DNA of 51,939 bases from a virus, in the IMG/VR virus record IMGVR_UViG_3300009603_000019, positions 1-51,939 of that record, one strand, 5' to 3'. Position 1 is the stretch's first letter. Every line of letters begins with the position of its first letter. Of the stretch, positions 25,177 to 32,320 are shown piece by piece. A program made the position numbers and the translations under genes. The notes below the pieces were generated by a model. That model was given only the letters and a program-made list of their open reading frames with translations. It did not search any database and was not told the DNA's origin.

Positions 25177-25680
25177 ATGGCTAAGTTTAGCCTGTCCAGC
25201 CTCAGCAAAGCTGAGGAGTCGAAAGTTCGTAAGTCCGATTCAAAGAATCGGATGAAACTCGAAACAGCGGCTTTGCCGCTGGACAGTAGCAAACCGACGA
25301 TGAATCTGCTCCTGAAGGGAGCAGAACTGGCTGAGTTCAGCAAAGCTGAAAGGGACCTGCTGGATCAAGCCTCTGGCTTGATCTGCCGGGGAGAAGCTTG
25401 GAGCGTCATCGGAAAGGTTAAAGACGCCATCAAAGATGGCGACACTGCACTATCCAAAGCTGAGCTTTGGTCGTTGATGGCTTTGGCTGAGGGCCGAAGC
25501 GAACTTCCAAGGTCTTCTAAGAAGACCTCCAAGACTCCAAAGGAGTCTTCGAAACCGAACATCGACGTATCTTCGCTGAAGGCGAAGATTGACGAGGTCG
25601 TTGAAGACGACTTGAAAGACGCTCTGGAAAGAGCGTTGGAAGGCCTCTTAGATGCCTTGGTCCTGATTGACGAGGCCTAA
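25177..25680 (+). CDS. Hairpin-saturated gene, Lys/Ser/Ala/Glu-rich helical protein, 167 aa
   Basis: Starts ATG at 25177; the AGGGAG site lies in a GAAG-GGAG-CTTC hairpin loop. The protein is helical and charged, with LSKAEE, FSKAER and LSKAEL repeats, a KTSKTPKESSK linker and an acidic helix VVEDDLKDALERALEGLL. No family is recognised. The unusual part is the DNA: about 15 perfect hairpins of 5-9 bp with 3-5-base loops, most AAA or TGAA, are spread through the gene (for example 25200-25216, 25234-25252, 25363-25383, 25510-25528, 25672-25687, the last with the stop codon in its loop). It is the first rightward gene. The ORF might be secondary to an RNA function. Confidence 0.65.
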   Translation: MAKFSLSSLSKAEESKVRKSDSKNRMKLETAALPLDSSKPTMNLLLKGAELAEFSKAERDLLDQASGLICRGEAWSVIGKVKDAIKDGDTALSKAELWSLMALAEGRSELPRSSKKTSKTPKESSKPNIDVSSLKAKIDEVVEDDLKDALERALEGLLDALVLIDEA

Positions 25681-25687
25681 AGGCCTC

Positions 25688-26613
25688 CGAAGCAAGATAG
25701 CCTGAAGGGCTATCGTGCTGCCGACCTCCTCCCTTCGGGGAGGGGGTTGGTCCCATCGGTAAGAGATGGGGCATCCCTTAAGGGATGTCGGCGTATCCCT
25801 TCTAAGATCTTTGAGCTACTTCGTAGCTACGCCATCCTACCCTTGCTCCCTTCGTGGAGCCTTCGTATAAATCCCTTCGTGGATAAGTCATAGCTCCCTT
25901 CGTGGAGCCTTCGCCTCACCCCCTTCGTGGATAATCCCATAGGGTTTAAGACCCTTAGGCCAGTGAACTGTTCGTCCTTCGTTGACGGATCGTAAGCGAC
26001 ACCGCCGCTGGTACTCTCTTAAGCCCCTTACATCAGCTTTGGATAGTGCAGTTGAAGCTGCAACCACTGGTTAACTCCCTTCGTGGAGTTCCAGCTTGGT
26101 AAGCGACCAGAGCGTGTCCTTCTCAACGGAGAAGTGACGAGTCCCTTACTACGTAAGCATCTTGCCCTTTGTGGCCTTCGGAGATCATCTCAAGATACTT
26201 GACGGCATCCCTTCGTGGACTATGGATCACCTGTTAGCCCTTCGCGGCCTTGATACAGGACGAGATCAACGCTCCGCTCATAAGCGGAGACTTCGTCAAG
26301 GATTAAGAGATAGAGCATTCGTAAGCGTAGTGGACCCCCTGAGTGAGAGACAGGGTTGGGCAAATAGTATGTGCTTAGGTAGCTGACTGAAGGCCTAAGC
26401 ATGTACACTCATCAGTCCTTAAGGACTGTCTTGATCTTCAAAAGTTGTTGGCTGGTAAGCCTACCTGTCGGAACCATTTAATCACGGTGACCGAAGGTAA
26501 GCTTGCTTGTTGACAAGCAGTTGAAGATCAAGGGGCATCCCGCAATAGCGAAAGTCCTGTAAATGCCATTGAGCTATTGCATCATTCGCTGTTAAGCGAA
26601 AAGGAGTTGTACC
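25688..26613 (+). ncRNA. Candidate large multi-branched RNA, about 0.9 kb
   Basis: No credible gene fits here, but hairpins follow one another: GATAGCC-TGAA-GGGCTATC; a closing stem CCGAC(25721)/GTCGG(25787) enclosing three hairpins (CCTCCC-TTCG-GGGAGG, CCCATC...GATGGG, CATCCC-TTAA-GGGATG); AGCTAC-TTC-GTAGCT; several CTCC-CTTCGT-GGAG-type loops; CTTCTC-AACG-GAGAAG; CTCCGCT-CATA-AGCGGAG; GTGCTTAGG...CCTAAGCAT (about 26371-26403); CAGTCC-TTAA-GGACTG; and long-range CTTGATCTTCAA / TTGAAGATCAAG closing 26430-26532. The strand is assumed from the rightward operon. Large phage RNAs such as GOLLD or ROOL are the nearest known idea; identity is not shown. It could instead be a long structured 5' leader. 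Confidence 0.5.
26502..26520 (+). repeat. 19-base element with palindromic core, copy 1
   Basis: CTTGCTTGTTGACAAGCAG, with the palindrome GCTTGT-TG-ACAAGC. An exact copy lies at 30465-30483, just upstream of the DUF932 gene. Both sit before genes in the rightward block, so an operator role is plausible. Confidence 0.75.
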
Positions 26614-27102
26614 ATGGAAGTATTGACGAATGCCTTGACCTTGCTACGTAAGTTCGTAGCTGGCTTGGCAGAAGAAGTCAAGGCTGCCGAACAGGATACC
26701 GTTGAGTTTGGCAAGATGGATCTGCGGGTCAAGGACATTGACCAATGCCATGAGCTAAGCACATCGCTGTTGTGTGCTTGGCAGATGCAGTTCGGTGACG
26801 AACTACGAAAGGCTATAGTCCAAGGTAATAAGCCGAGGATTAAGTCTTTGTGGGACGTGATTTGTAAGATCACGTCTTCATGCCTCAAGGAAGACGAAGC
26901 ACTCTGCAATATGGTAGAGATTGCCTACGAGTTAGGCAAAGAAGCCTCAGATTCTTTGGTTAAAGACTTAAGAGAAAACGTCTTGGATATTAGACTTGAA
27001 AAACAAAAAGCTATCCGTGAGAGGAACAGACTTTCCTTAGAATTAAGGGCTAAGGAGAAGCAAGCACGGTTAGACTGGCCCCACTCAACGTCCAACGTTT
27101 AG
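26614..27102 (+). CDS. Unrecognised helical protein, 162 aa
   Basis: Good start: AAGGAG 8 bases before ATG 26614. Residues 1-110 are mixed helical with three Cys (QCHEL, LLCAW, SSCLKEDEALCN). Residues 115-155 form a charged coiled coil (DLRENVLDIRLEKQKAIRERNRLSLELRAKEKQ). No membrane segment or known motif. Its codons still carry hairpins, such as GACGTGAT...ATCACGTC and TTGCCTA...TAGGCAA. It is the first gene after the large structured region. Confidence 0.7.
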   Translation: MEVLTNALTLLRKFVAGLAEEVKAAEQDTVEFGKMDLRVKDIDQCHELSTSLLCAWQMQFGDELRKAIVQGNKPRIKSLWDVICKITSSCLKEDEALCNMVEIAYELGKEASDSLVKDLRENVLDIRLEKQKAIRERNRLSLELRAKEKQARLDWPHSTSNV

Positions 27103-27113
27103 GAGGATTAACA

Positions 27114-27290
27114 ATGGCTATAACAACTCAACAAGCCAATGCTTTAATAGCAATCAACACCCTTCTCAACAGAGCAACCGTTGAGGAGTTCAATCGTCAC
27201 CCCGAACCGCTTCGGCTTCACCAATCGGTGGACCGTTACGGCAAGGTCACCTTTAAGGAAGCGTCCAGCTTGGACGCAGAGGAGGTTTAA
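27114..27290 (+). CDS. Small protein, 58 aa
   Basis: ATG at 27114 behind AGGAGG; ends TAA at 27288-27290 immediately before the ATG of the next gene. MAITTQQANALIAINTLLNRATVEEF is a hydrophobic-polar helix, followed by a short basic middle and KEASSLDAEEV. The stop region contains the next gene's GGAGG ribosome site. Not recognised; the tight fit in the operon and the two ribosome sites support coding. Confidence 0.6.
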   Translation: MAITTQQANALIAINTLLNRATVEEFNRHPEPLRLHQSVDRYGKVTFKEASSLDAEEV

Positions 27291-27656
27291 ATGAAAGACA
27301 CCATAGACTTCAGCCAAATCTGGAGCATGGCTTACGAAGCAGGGACCGAAGCGGGTAATGCCGCTCAATGCACCCCGATGATAATCACTGAAGAGATCGG
27401 TCCCAATCCCGGTCAACAGTGGATGGTCCCTGATGGTCCCTGTGGATTTGCTGAGATCAAATTTGCCGGGAATACTCAATGGGGCCGATGGGCCAAGAAA
27501 GAACGGGGCTGTACCAAAGCCTACCCGAAGGGATTGCACTATTGGGTAAGTGAATTTGGACAGAGCTATACAAGAAAGAGTGCCTTCGCCATAGCCTTTG
27601 CTAAGGTGCTAAACAACTATGGCATTGACTGCTATACAAGCAGTCGATTGGATTAA
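27291..27656 (+). CDS. Conserved phage protein, 121 aa
   Basis: GGAGG 6 bases upstream. The C-terminal half GLHYWVSEFGQSYTRKSAFAIAFAKVLNNYGIDCYTSSRLD matches a pattern I recall in many unrelated phages (W-V-x-E-F-G-Q-S then A-x-A-F-A-x-V-L), for which no function is known. The N-terminal half has a conserved WMVPDGPCGFAEIKFAG segment, predicting a small mixed alpha/beta fold. Soluble, early-type gene. Confidence 0.75.
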   Translation: MKDTIDFSQIWSMAYEAGTEAGNAAQCTPMIITEEIGPNPGQQWMVPDGPCGFAEIKFAGNTQWGRWAKKERGCTKAYPKGLHYWVSEFGQSYTRKSAFAIAFAKVLNNYGIDCYTSSRLD

Positions 27657-27663
27657 GTGAGCC

Positions 27664-27692
27664 GGGGAGAGGGGTTTAATTCCCCTCTCCCC
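27664..27692 (+). terminator. Perfect 11-bp hairpin, terminator-like
   Basis: GGGGAGAGGGG, a TTTAATT loop and CCCCTCTCCCC, then TTAACC. It follows the 121-aa gene by 7 bases. The T tract is poor, so it may slow rather than end transcription or protect the RNA 3' end. Confidence 0.6.
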
Positions 27693-27710
27693 TTAACCTA
27701 AGAGGAAATT

Positions 27711-27974
27711 ATGCCACAGATCACTGATGTCAAGGTGGAGCGAAGTGAATATAACACCACCCTTGTTACAGCACGAAGCATCCTCAGCGGCGATCAGAGT
27801 GTTCAGCTTTGGGACATTCCCTTCTTACAATTTCAACGGGGCTATGCTAAGTGGCTGAACACAGGGACTCTGATACAGAATGCTTTGCCTATGTTGGATG
27901 ACAATCAGCGGGAATTCCTGATGACAGGAATAACTGAAGACGGTTGGGATGACCTGTATGATCTATCAGAATAG
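27711..27974 (+). CDS. Conserved phage protein, 87 aa
   Basis: AGAGG upstream of ATG 27711. VQLWDIPFLQFQRGYAKWLNTGTLIQNALPMLDDNQREFLMTGITEDGWDDLYDL: the I-Q-x-A-L-P-x-L-x-x-x-x-R-E-F-L-x-T-G-I step is a pattern seen in small proteins of many phages. It is acidic and soluble. The function is unknown. Confidence 0.7.
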   Translation: MPQITDVKVERSEYNTTLVTARSILSGDQSVQLWDIPFLQFQRGYAKWLNTGTLIQNALPMLDDNQREFLMTGITEDGWDDLYDLSE

Positions 27975-27985
27975 GAGGCTTGTGA

Positions 27986-28180
27986 ATGAATTACATTCAC
28001 CAGTTGCAGCAACAGGTGAAAGAGTTAGAGCAGATGCGAAGCGAAGCGGACCAATTGGTCACTGAGTTTCGCGTCTACTTGGAATCAAATAAGTTTTGGG
28101 AAGACACCACCATCGAAGTGGCCGATGTCCAGAGAAGGTTAATGCCACTGCGTCACTTACTCTTAGACTCATACAACTAA
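27986..28180 (+). CDS. Small coiled-coil protein, 64 aa
   Basis: AGGAGG 7 bases before ATG 27986. The first 40 residues form one charged helix (YIHQLQQQVKELEQMRSEADQLVTEFRVYLES), and the end VADVQRRLMPLRHLLLDSYN is also helical. Resembles the small helical proteins that pair with the 87-aa family in other phages. No function is known. Confidence 0.65.
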   Translation: MNYIHQLQQQVKELEQMRSEADQLVTEFRVYLESNKFWEDTTIEVADVQRRLMPLRHLLLDSYN

Positions 28181-28192
28181 GGAGGTAGCACA

Positions 28193-28354
28193 ATGAACAA
28201 AGACCAGCGCATTGAACGAGCCGAAGTTCGTCAGGGGGAACGCTTGGAGCGTTCCCCCGAACAGCAACTCCAACTCCTTGATAAGCGATTGGGTAAGGGA
28301 GTTGGTGCCTCTAAGGAGCGAGCTAAGTTACTCGCTCAGATAGGGAGTAAGTAA
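28193..28354 (+). CDS. Small basic conserved protein, 53 aa
   Basis: GGAGG 10 bases before ATG 28193. IERAEVRQGERLERSPEQQLQLLDKRLGKGVGASKERAKLLAQI: the SPEQQL-LLD-RLGKG-GA-KERA pattern recurs in small phage proteins. In the DNA, a GGGGGAACGCT-TGG-AGCGTTCCCCC hairpin, GAGCGAG...CTCGCTC and CAACTCC...GGAGTTG lie inside the codons. No function is known. Confidence 0.7.
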   Translation: MNKDQRIERAEVRQGERLERSPEQQLQLLDKRLGKGVGASKERAKLLAQIGSK

Positions 28355-28356
28355 AA

Positions 28357-28896
28357 ATGAAACTTCCTTGGGTAGATGACGGAAACCTGCAGGAAAAATT
28401 GGGATGGTGGTTAACCTTAGAAGAGTTGGAAAGCTGGCTGAAAGAGGCAGAGCTTCCTGAGCTTATGGCTACTCAGTCTTGGGAGGCTTTCCCTAAGGAG
28501 CCAGTAGACTGGAACGAATCATGTTTATGTCCTGTCTCCCTCTGCATTAAGGAGACTAAGTCGATGGAAGAGCAGAAAGCATTTAGCACAACGGTAGGCA
28601 TTCGGCTTAGGGCAGACTTCACAGAAGGAGGAAGCGGAGTATGGCCGGTGCCTTACCACCTAATGGAGTTCACACAAAGGTATGACCTCAGGTGTGACGA
28701 TCAATGGGCTGACGAATGCCGCAATAAGTGTTCGCTTAGCACTGAAGAAGGACACGTTCAAAGCCAAGGAGGTAAAGAAGTAAGACCCTATCAAGTAGTT
28801 CCAGCGGAGACAGCAAGACTGCTGGCCTTATCGGCAATTGAATCCATGAAAGAAAAGACGGAGGAGTCGAATGAAGATTACGCAGCATCGCTCTAA
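28357..28896 (+). CDS. Unrecognised protein, 179 aa
   Basis: GGGAG 9 bases upstream. Trp- and Glu-rich start (LPWVDDGNLQEKLGWWLTLEELESWLKEAELPEL). Cysteines at SCLCPVSLC and, later, RCDDQWADECRNKCS may bind metal. It overlaps the next gene by 26 bases. No homologous family is recognised. Confidence 0.65.
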   Translation: MKLPWVDDGNLQEKLGWWLTLEELESWLKEAELPELMATQSWEAFPKEPVDWNESCLCPVSLCIKETKSMEEQKAFSTTVGIRLRADFTEGGSGVWPVPYHLMEFTQRYDLRCDDQWADECRNKCSLSTEEGHVQSQGGKEVRPYQVVPAETARLLALSAIESMKEKTEESNEDYAASL

Positions 28897-29605
28897 GTCG
28901 TTGCCCCGCAAGCTCTTAACGTGGGGCGAAGAGAATCCTAAGTTGGCCAAGGCGGTCAACTGGTATCAGGTGGGGCTTAACCTGATGCCAACGAAGAAGC
29001 TGTGTCCCTATCAGACAGAGGGATGCACTGCACCCTGCTTAGTGCATCAAGGTCGTGGGGCTATGGCTTCTATCATTAATGCACGAATGCTTCGCAACTG
29101 GATCTTGGAGAATCATCCAGTGATGTTCTCCGATACCATTCATACGGAGCTATTGAATGCGAAGCGAAGAGGTGAGAAGAAACATCTTCCCCTCTTAGCC
29201 CGAATGAATCTCACCAGCGACAAGATGTGGTATAGGGACAAGCTGTTTAAGCAGTGGTATGATATCGAAGAGATCTGGTTTGAGGAATACACTAAGATCC
29301 CCATTCGATACTATAAAAATAAGCCAGACCATATGCATCTCACCTTCAGCCGAAGCGAAAGCAACATGGTTGACTGTTGGGAAGCATTAAACCATGGAGT
29401 TAACGTAGCAGTGGTCATGGAAAAGGAGGATGGAGCATGGCCACAATCATGGATGGGGTATCCAACCTTGGATGGTGATATCTCAGATGAACGAATCGAT
29501 GATCCTTCGGGTCATTGGGTGCTACTTAAGCCGAAAGGCTCTATAAAAAACGACACCACTGGAATGGTGGTGCGAAAGGAAGAATGGAATGCCAAGTCCG
29601 CATAA
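28871..29605 (+). CDS. Phage GP88/DUF7227-type conserved protein, 244 aa
   Basis: GGAGGAG lies before ATG 28871. Pattern: LPRKLLTWGEENPKLAKA, then GLNLMPTKKLCPYQTEGCTAPCLVHQGRGA (C-x-x-x-x-x-x-C-x-x-x-C), LARMNLTSDKMWY, YYKNKPDHMHLTFSRSESN, and NVAVVM, VDGD and RIDDPSGHWVLLKPKGS. This series of blocks is shared by a large phage family that resembles enzymes but has no assigned reaction; the Cys/His may hold a metal and the D and S residues are highly conserved. Inside the gene are hairpins such as ATCAGGT...ACCTGAT. Confidence 0.7.
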   Translation: MKITQHRSKSLPRKLLTWGEENPKLAKAVNWYQVGLNLMPTKKLCPYQTEGCTAPCLVHQGRGAMASIINARMLRNWILENHPVMFSDTIHTELLNAKRRGEKKHLPLLARMNLTSDKMWYRDKLFKQWYDIEEIWFEEYTKIPIRYYKNKPDHMHLTFSRSESNMVDCWEALNHGVNVAVVMEKEDGAWPQSWMGYPTLDGDISDERIDDPSGHWVLLKPKGSIKNDTTGMVVRKEEWNAKSA

Positions 29606-29753
29606 CTTAAGCAGGATGACGGCTCAAACATTATTTGAACACCTCTTGCAGAATGATGTTATCAGTGAGGATGATATCTACGAAGATCTCAATGAAGAGA
29701 TAGCCGACATCATATTTTCTGCCATAACTCTTTCCCTTAAGGAGAACAAATAA
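29589..29753 (+). CDS. Small acidic protein, 54 aa
   Basis: ATG 29589 with AAGGA upstream overlaps the previous gene by 17 bases, and TAA shares a base with the next ATG (TAATG at 29751-29755). MTAQTLFEHLLQNDVISEDDIYEDLNEEIADIIFSAI predicts two acidic helices. A second in-frame ATG at 29616 is an alternative start. It has the look of small regulators or inhibitors, but no match is known. Confidence 0.6.
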   Translation: MPSPHNLSRMTAQTLFEHLLQNDVISEDDIYEDLNEEIADIIFSAITLSLKENK

Positions 29754-30196
29754 TGGCTTCTCACGAGTTCAGAACCGAAGTAACCGCCGAAGTAGAGGTT
29801 GAGGTTGACATCACCGTTTCGGATGAGCATGGCAACGATATTGACTGTGACACCGAAGGTTACGGCACAGACATCACCGTCAATATAGACCTGTCAGATG
29901 TCAAAGAGAATCTCAAAGAGGAATTGTGGGCAGAGGTCAGGCAGCAGATCATAAATGAGATCAGCGATGCCGCCAACCCCATGCAGTCCCTTGCAGAGTT
30001 CATCTTGTTGGTCGGTAATGGTTACACGGTCAACAAAGAAAGGACTGACGACAGGCTGAAGGATCTTGGTGCAAAAATACGTGCCTTTGAGATTGTTGTG
30101 GAGGAGAAGAACAAGGAGATCTCAACATTAGCACAACGGGTTGTTGATTTGGGATTGAAGCAAAAAACCACCATCCCTAGTGAGGAGACGAAGTAA
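29753..30196 (+). CDS. Acidic protein with helical tail, 147 aa
   Basis: Starts in a TAATG overlap. First 60 residues alternate E/V/D (FRTEVTAEVEVEVDITVSDEHGNDID), suggesting beta strands; residues 60-140 are helices ending in a coiled coil (LKDLGAKIRAFEIVVEEKNKEISTLAQRVVDL). It ends in a TAATG overlap with the next gene. Unrecognised; such acidic strands followed by helices occur in DNA-mimic inhibitors, but this is only a possibility. Confidence 0.65.
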   Translation: MASHEFRTEVTAEVEVEVDITVSDEHGNDIDCDTEGYGTDITVNIDLSDVKENLKEELWAEVRQQIINEISDAANPMQSLAEFILLVGNGYTVNKERTDDRLKDLGAKIRAFEIVVEEKNKEISTLAQRVVDLGLKQKTTIPSEETK

Positions 30197-30390
30197 TGAA
30201 GATCACCATTAATCTGGACGAAGAAGATCTTCGTATTGCCCAAAGTATTGTGGCTAACCAATCGCACTTCGTGATAAACAGCCACACCATTGAGGATGCA
30301 GTGATCACAGGTATTCTCCAACAGATTCAAGTCTTAGCCTTTAAGGCTCAACAAGGGGTAGATAATCCTTGCCCTTCTAACAAGAAGTAG
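30196..30390 (+). CDS. Small protein, 64 aa
   Basis: TAATG-coupled start. MKITINLDEEDLRIAQSIVANQSHFVINSHTIEDAVITGILQQIQVL: beta strand plus two helices, similar in outline to ribbon-helix-helix or small antitoxin-like proteins, but the match is too weak to name. Ends NPCPSNKK. Followed by AT-rich DNA with repeated AACTATTACAAAACT-like stretches. Confidence 0.6.
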   Translation: MKITINLDEEDLRIAQSIVANQSHFVINSHTIEDAVITGILQQIQVLAFKAQQGVDNPCPSNKK

Positions 30391-30464
30391 TTAAATTTAA
30401 AACTATAACAAAACTATTACAAAACTCTTACAGCCAAGGTGCCAAGGAAGGAGGTGTATGGCAT

Positions 30465-30483
30465 CTTGCTTGTTGACAAGCAG
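30465..30483 (+). repeat. 19-base element with palindromic core, copy 2
   Basis: Exact copy of the element at 26502-26520, here 44 bases upstream of the DUF932 start. Its palindrome could be a repressor or ParB-like protein site. Confidence 0.75.
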
Positions 30484-30526
30484 AAGAGATTCCCTCTTCC
30501 GCTACCTCTCAATATGGAGTTTCAAA

Positions 30527-31597
30527 ATGAAAAAAGGTCGTGACCTTCAGCCGTTAGTAAGTGAGTTGACCCGTCAGATGGATTCCAAATTGGATTTGCT
30601 TGCTGATACCAGATCTATCCAAGCCGTCCCTCATACATTGGAGGGAGCATCCGATGGAATCGCTCTGGCCATTAATGGTCGAGGTGCATTTCCTACTAAC
30701 TCTATAGCTGACGGACAACTCAGTAGTCGGTTGAAGATTCCTAAGAAGTATTACGACAGGATGAACGCTGCATGGCCCGAACTCCTTTGCACCAACATTA
30801 ATCACTGGTTCAACACCGAACCAGAGAAAAGGCTGGTGCGAACCTTAGATGGTGGAGCGAGAGCTTTTCTCAGCGAGAAGTACCGCCCCTTGGACAACTG
30901 GTTTCTCTTAGAGGCCATACTGCCCTCGCTAATTGAAGCGAAAGCAGAGGTGGTTAGTTGCGAAGTGACAGAAACTCGCCTTTACATTAAGGCAGTCACC
31001 GATCACGTTCAAGGAGAGATCAAGAAAGGAGATGTTGTAAAGGCCGGGGTGGTCATATCCAATTCTGAAGTTGGACATGGGTCACTAAGCGTTACTCCTT
31101 GGCTACTTAGGGTGCTTTGCATGAATGGAATGAAAGCCCACTCGTGGGGCAAACGGAAGTATCACACAGGAAATAAGATGGGTCACAACGTGACTGATCT
31201 TGATAATGCTTGGGAGCTTTACACCGATGCCACTAAGCAGAAAACGGACGAAGCTTTCTGGATGCAAGTTCGTGATCTGGTGAAGTCGGTTATGTCTCAA
31301 GCAACTTTTGAATGGATCTGTAATGAGATCCGTCAGACTACGGACAATCAGATCGAAGGTGATCCGTTGGCCGTAATTGAAAAAACCCAGAGAAAATTCA
31401 ATCTAAATCAAATTGAATCCTCTGGAGTCATGCAGCATCTTTTAAAGGGGAACGACTTGAGCCAATGGGGATTGGCTAATGCCGTAACCCGAACCGCAGA
31501 AGATGCTCCTTCCTACGACAGGGCTACTGAGTTGGAAGGAATCGGATGGGATGTCGTTGAGCTTCCTCGCAGTGACTGGAAGATTATGACAGCATAG
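30527..31597 (+). CDS. DUF932 family protein, 356 aa
   Basis: The ATG at 30527 (MKKGRDLQP) is chosen because GGAG lies 8 bases before it; an upstream frame extension reads through the 19-base element. Blocks typical of DUF932 (phage/plasmid-like protein): LSSRLKIPKKYYDRM, WFNTEPEKRLVRTLDGGARAFLSEKYRPLDNW, VVKAGVVISNSEVGHGSLSVTPWLLRVLC, and C-terminal SQATFEWI. Length is normal for the family. Such proteins accompany replication or recombination genes in phages and plasmids; the biochemical role is unknown. It converges on the next gene, overlapping it by 14 bases. Confidence 0.85.
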   Translation: MKKGRDLQPLVSELTRQMDSKLDLLADTRSIQAVPHTLEGASDGIALAINGRGAFPTNSIADGQLSSRLKIPKKYYDRMNAAWPELLCTNINHWFNTEPEKRLVRTLDGGARAFLSEKYRPLDNWFLLEAILPSLIEAKAEVVSCEVTETRLYIKAVTDHVQGEIKKGDVVKAGVVISNSEVGHGSLSVTPWLLRVLCMNGMKAHSWGKRKYHTGNKMGHNVTDLDNAWELYTDATKQKTDEAFWMQVRDLVKSVMSQATFEWICNEIRQTTDNQIEGDPLAVIEKTQRKFNLNQIESSGVMQHLLKGNDLSQWGLANAVTRTAEDAPSYDRATELEGIGWDVVELPRSDWKIMTA

Positions 31598-32198
31598 TCT
31601 CAGCCGTAAGCGTCATATTGACCCTGCCCCATGGCAACTTAAACGTTACTTCTTCGCTGTGGTGGATAGGTTTATATACCGCCAGAGCTTCCATAAACCC
31701 TGACATGGCCTTACGTAATTCATTTGACATATGCTCAGGCATCTCAAGGGATGGAAGCTCTGGCGCATCTCCTACATTGTTATTCCTTAATTTGCGAAGC
31801 TGAATGGAAGACAGTCCCTTCTCTTCTGCTTGAACAAGCAACCACTTACGTTCCTCTGGACTCTTAACGCTGGCCACTTCAAAGTGGTGAGTATAAGACA
31901 ACAAAGGATGTCGATCTTCAGGTGGAAACACATTACAAACCCATGCACTATTACGTAGCGTTACATCAGATTTGCCCGTCAAGTAAATGGCTTGACTGAA
32001 TTGATCGGGCCATGTCTTTTCACCATGAAGTATCCAATCCCCAATCCACCAGTTAATAGATGTTTGAATGTCGGTTAGTAAGCTACCTGCCCGTTGCCAA
32101 TCCTCAAACTTCATAGTTTCTGACGGCAGGTAAGCGTTCTCTGTTAATGTGCCGGGGATGGGAATGTGACTAGTTTGACTTAAGCTTGCTTCGCTCAT
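31584..32198 (-). CDS. Lone leftward regulator-like protein, 204 aa
   Basis: The only gene on the minus strand within 14 kb of rightward genes. GGAGA stands before ATG 32198. Pattern: INWWIGDWILHGEKTWPDQFSQAIYLTG, SDVTLRNSAWVCNVFPPEDRHPLLSYTHHFEVASVKSPEERKWLLVQAEEKGLSSIQLRKLRNN. The H-H-x-E-V-A...ER-x-L-L-x-x-A-E-x-x-G-x-S-x-x-x-L-R step is shared by a family of plasmid and phage proteins thought to be DNA-binding with a helix-turn-helix. With its own promoter, it may regulate the divergent gene set; the family name is uncertain. Confidence 0.6.
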   Translation of the reverse strand: MSEASLSQTSHIPIPGTLTENAYLPSETMKFEDWQRAGSLLTDIQTSINWWIGDWILHGEKTWPDQFSQAIYLTGKSDVTLRNSAWVCNVFPPEDRHPLLSYTHHFEVASVKSPEERKWLLVQAEEKGLSSIQLRKLRNNNVGDAPELPSLEMPEHMSNELRKAMSGFMEALAVYKPIHHSEEVTFKLPWGRVNMTLTAETMLS

Positions 32199-32214
32199 AC
32201 AATTTCTCCAATTA

Positions 32215-32254
32215 AAAGGGGGAAGTGGAATGGCTAGAAACCACTTCCCCCTTT
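32215..32254 (-). other. 14-bp leader hairpin upstream of the lone leftward gene
   Basis: On the minus strand AAAGGGGGAAGTGG, a 12-base loop and CCACTTCCCCCTTT, followed by TTAATT and the gene's ribosome site. It looks like an intrinsic terminator only 17 bases before the start codon, so attenuation or RNA-stability control is possible. A second hairpin, CAACGTG...CACGTTG, lies at 32261-32285. Confidence 0.7.
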
Positions 32255-32292
32255 GCGAGACAACGTGGCTCCGTCAGTCACGTTGATACTTA

Positions 32293-32320
32293 AATATAAC
32301 TAATACAAAACCCTTGACAA
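32293..32320 (-). promoter_or_regulatory. Leftward promoter for the lone gene
   Basis: Minus strand TTGTCA (32320-32315), 16-base spacer, TATATT (32298-32293). The -35 lies in CTTGACAAG, a near-palindrome whose other strand offers TTGACA to rightward transcription (possible -10 TAAATT at 32337), although that -10 would be inside the next gene. Confidence 0.6.

Noticed and set aside
30458-30526. Longer N-terminus of the DUF932 protein
   Set aside because: The extension reads through the exact 19-base repeated element and gives a poor sequence; GGAG sits before the ATG at 30527.
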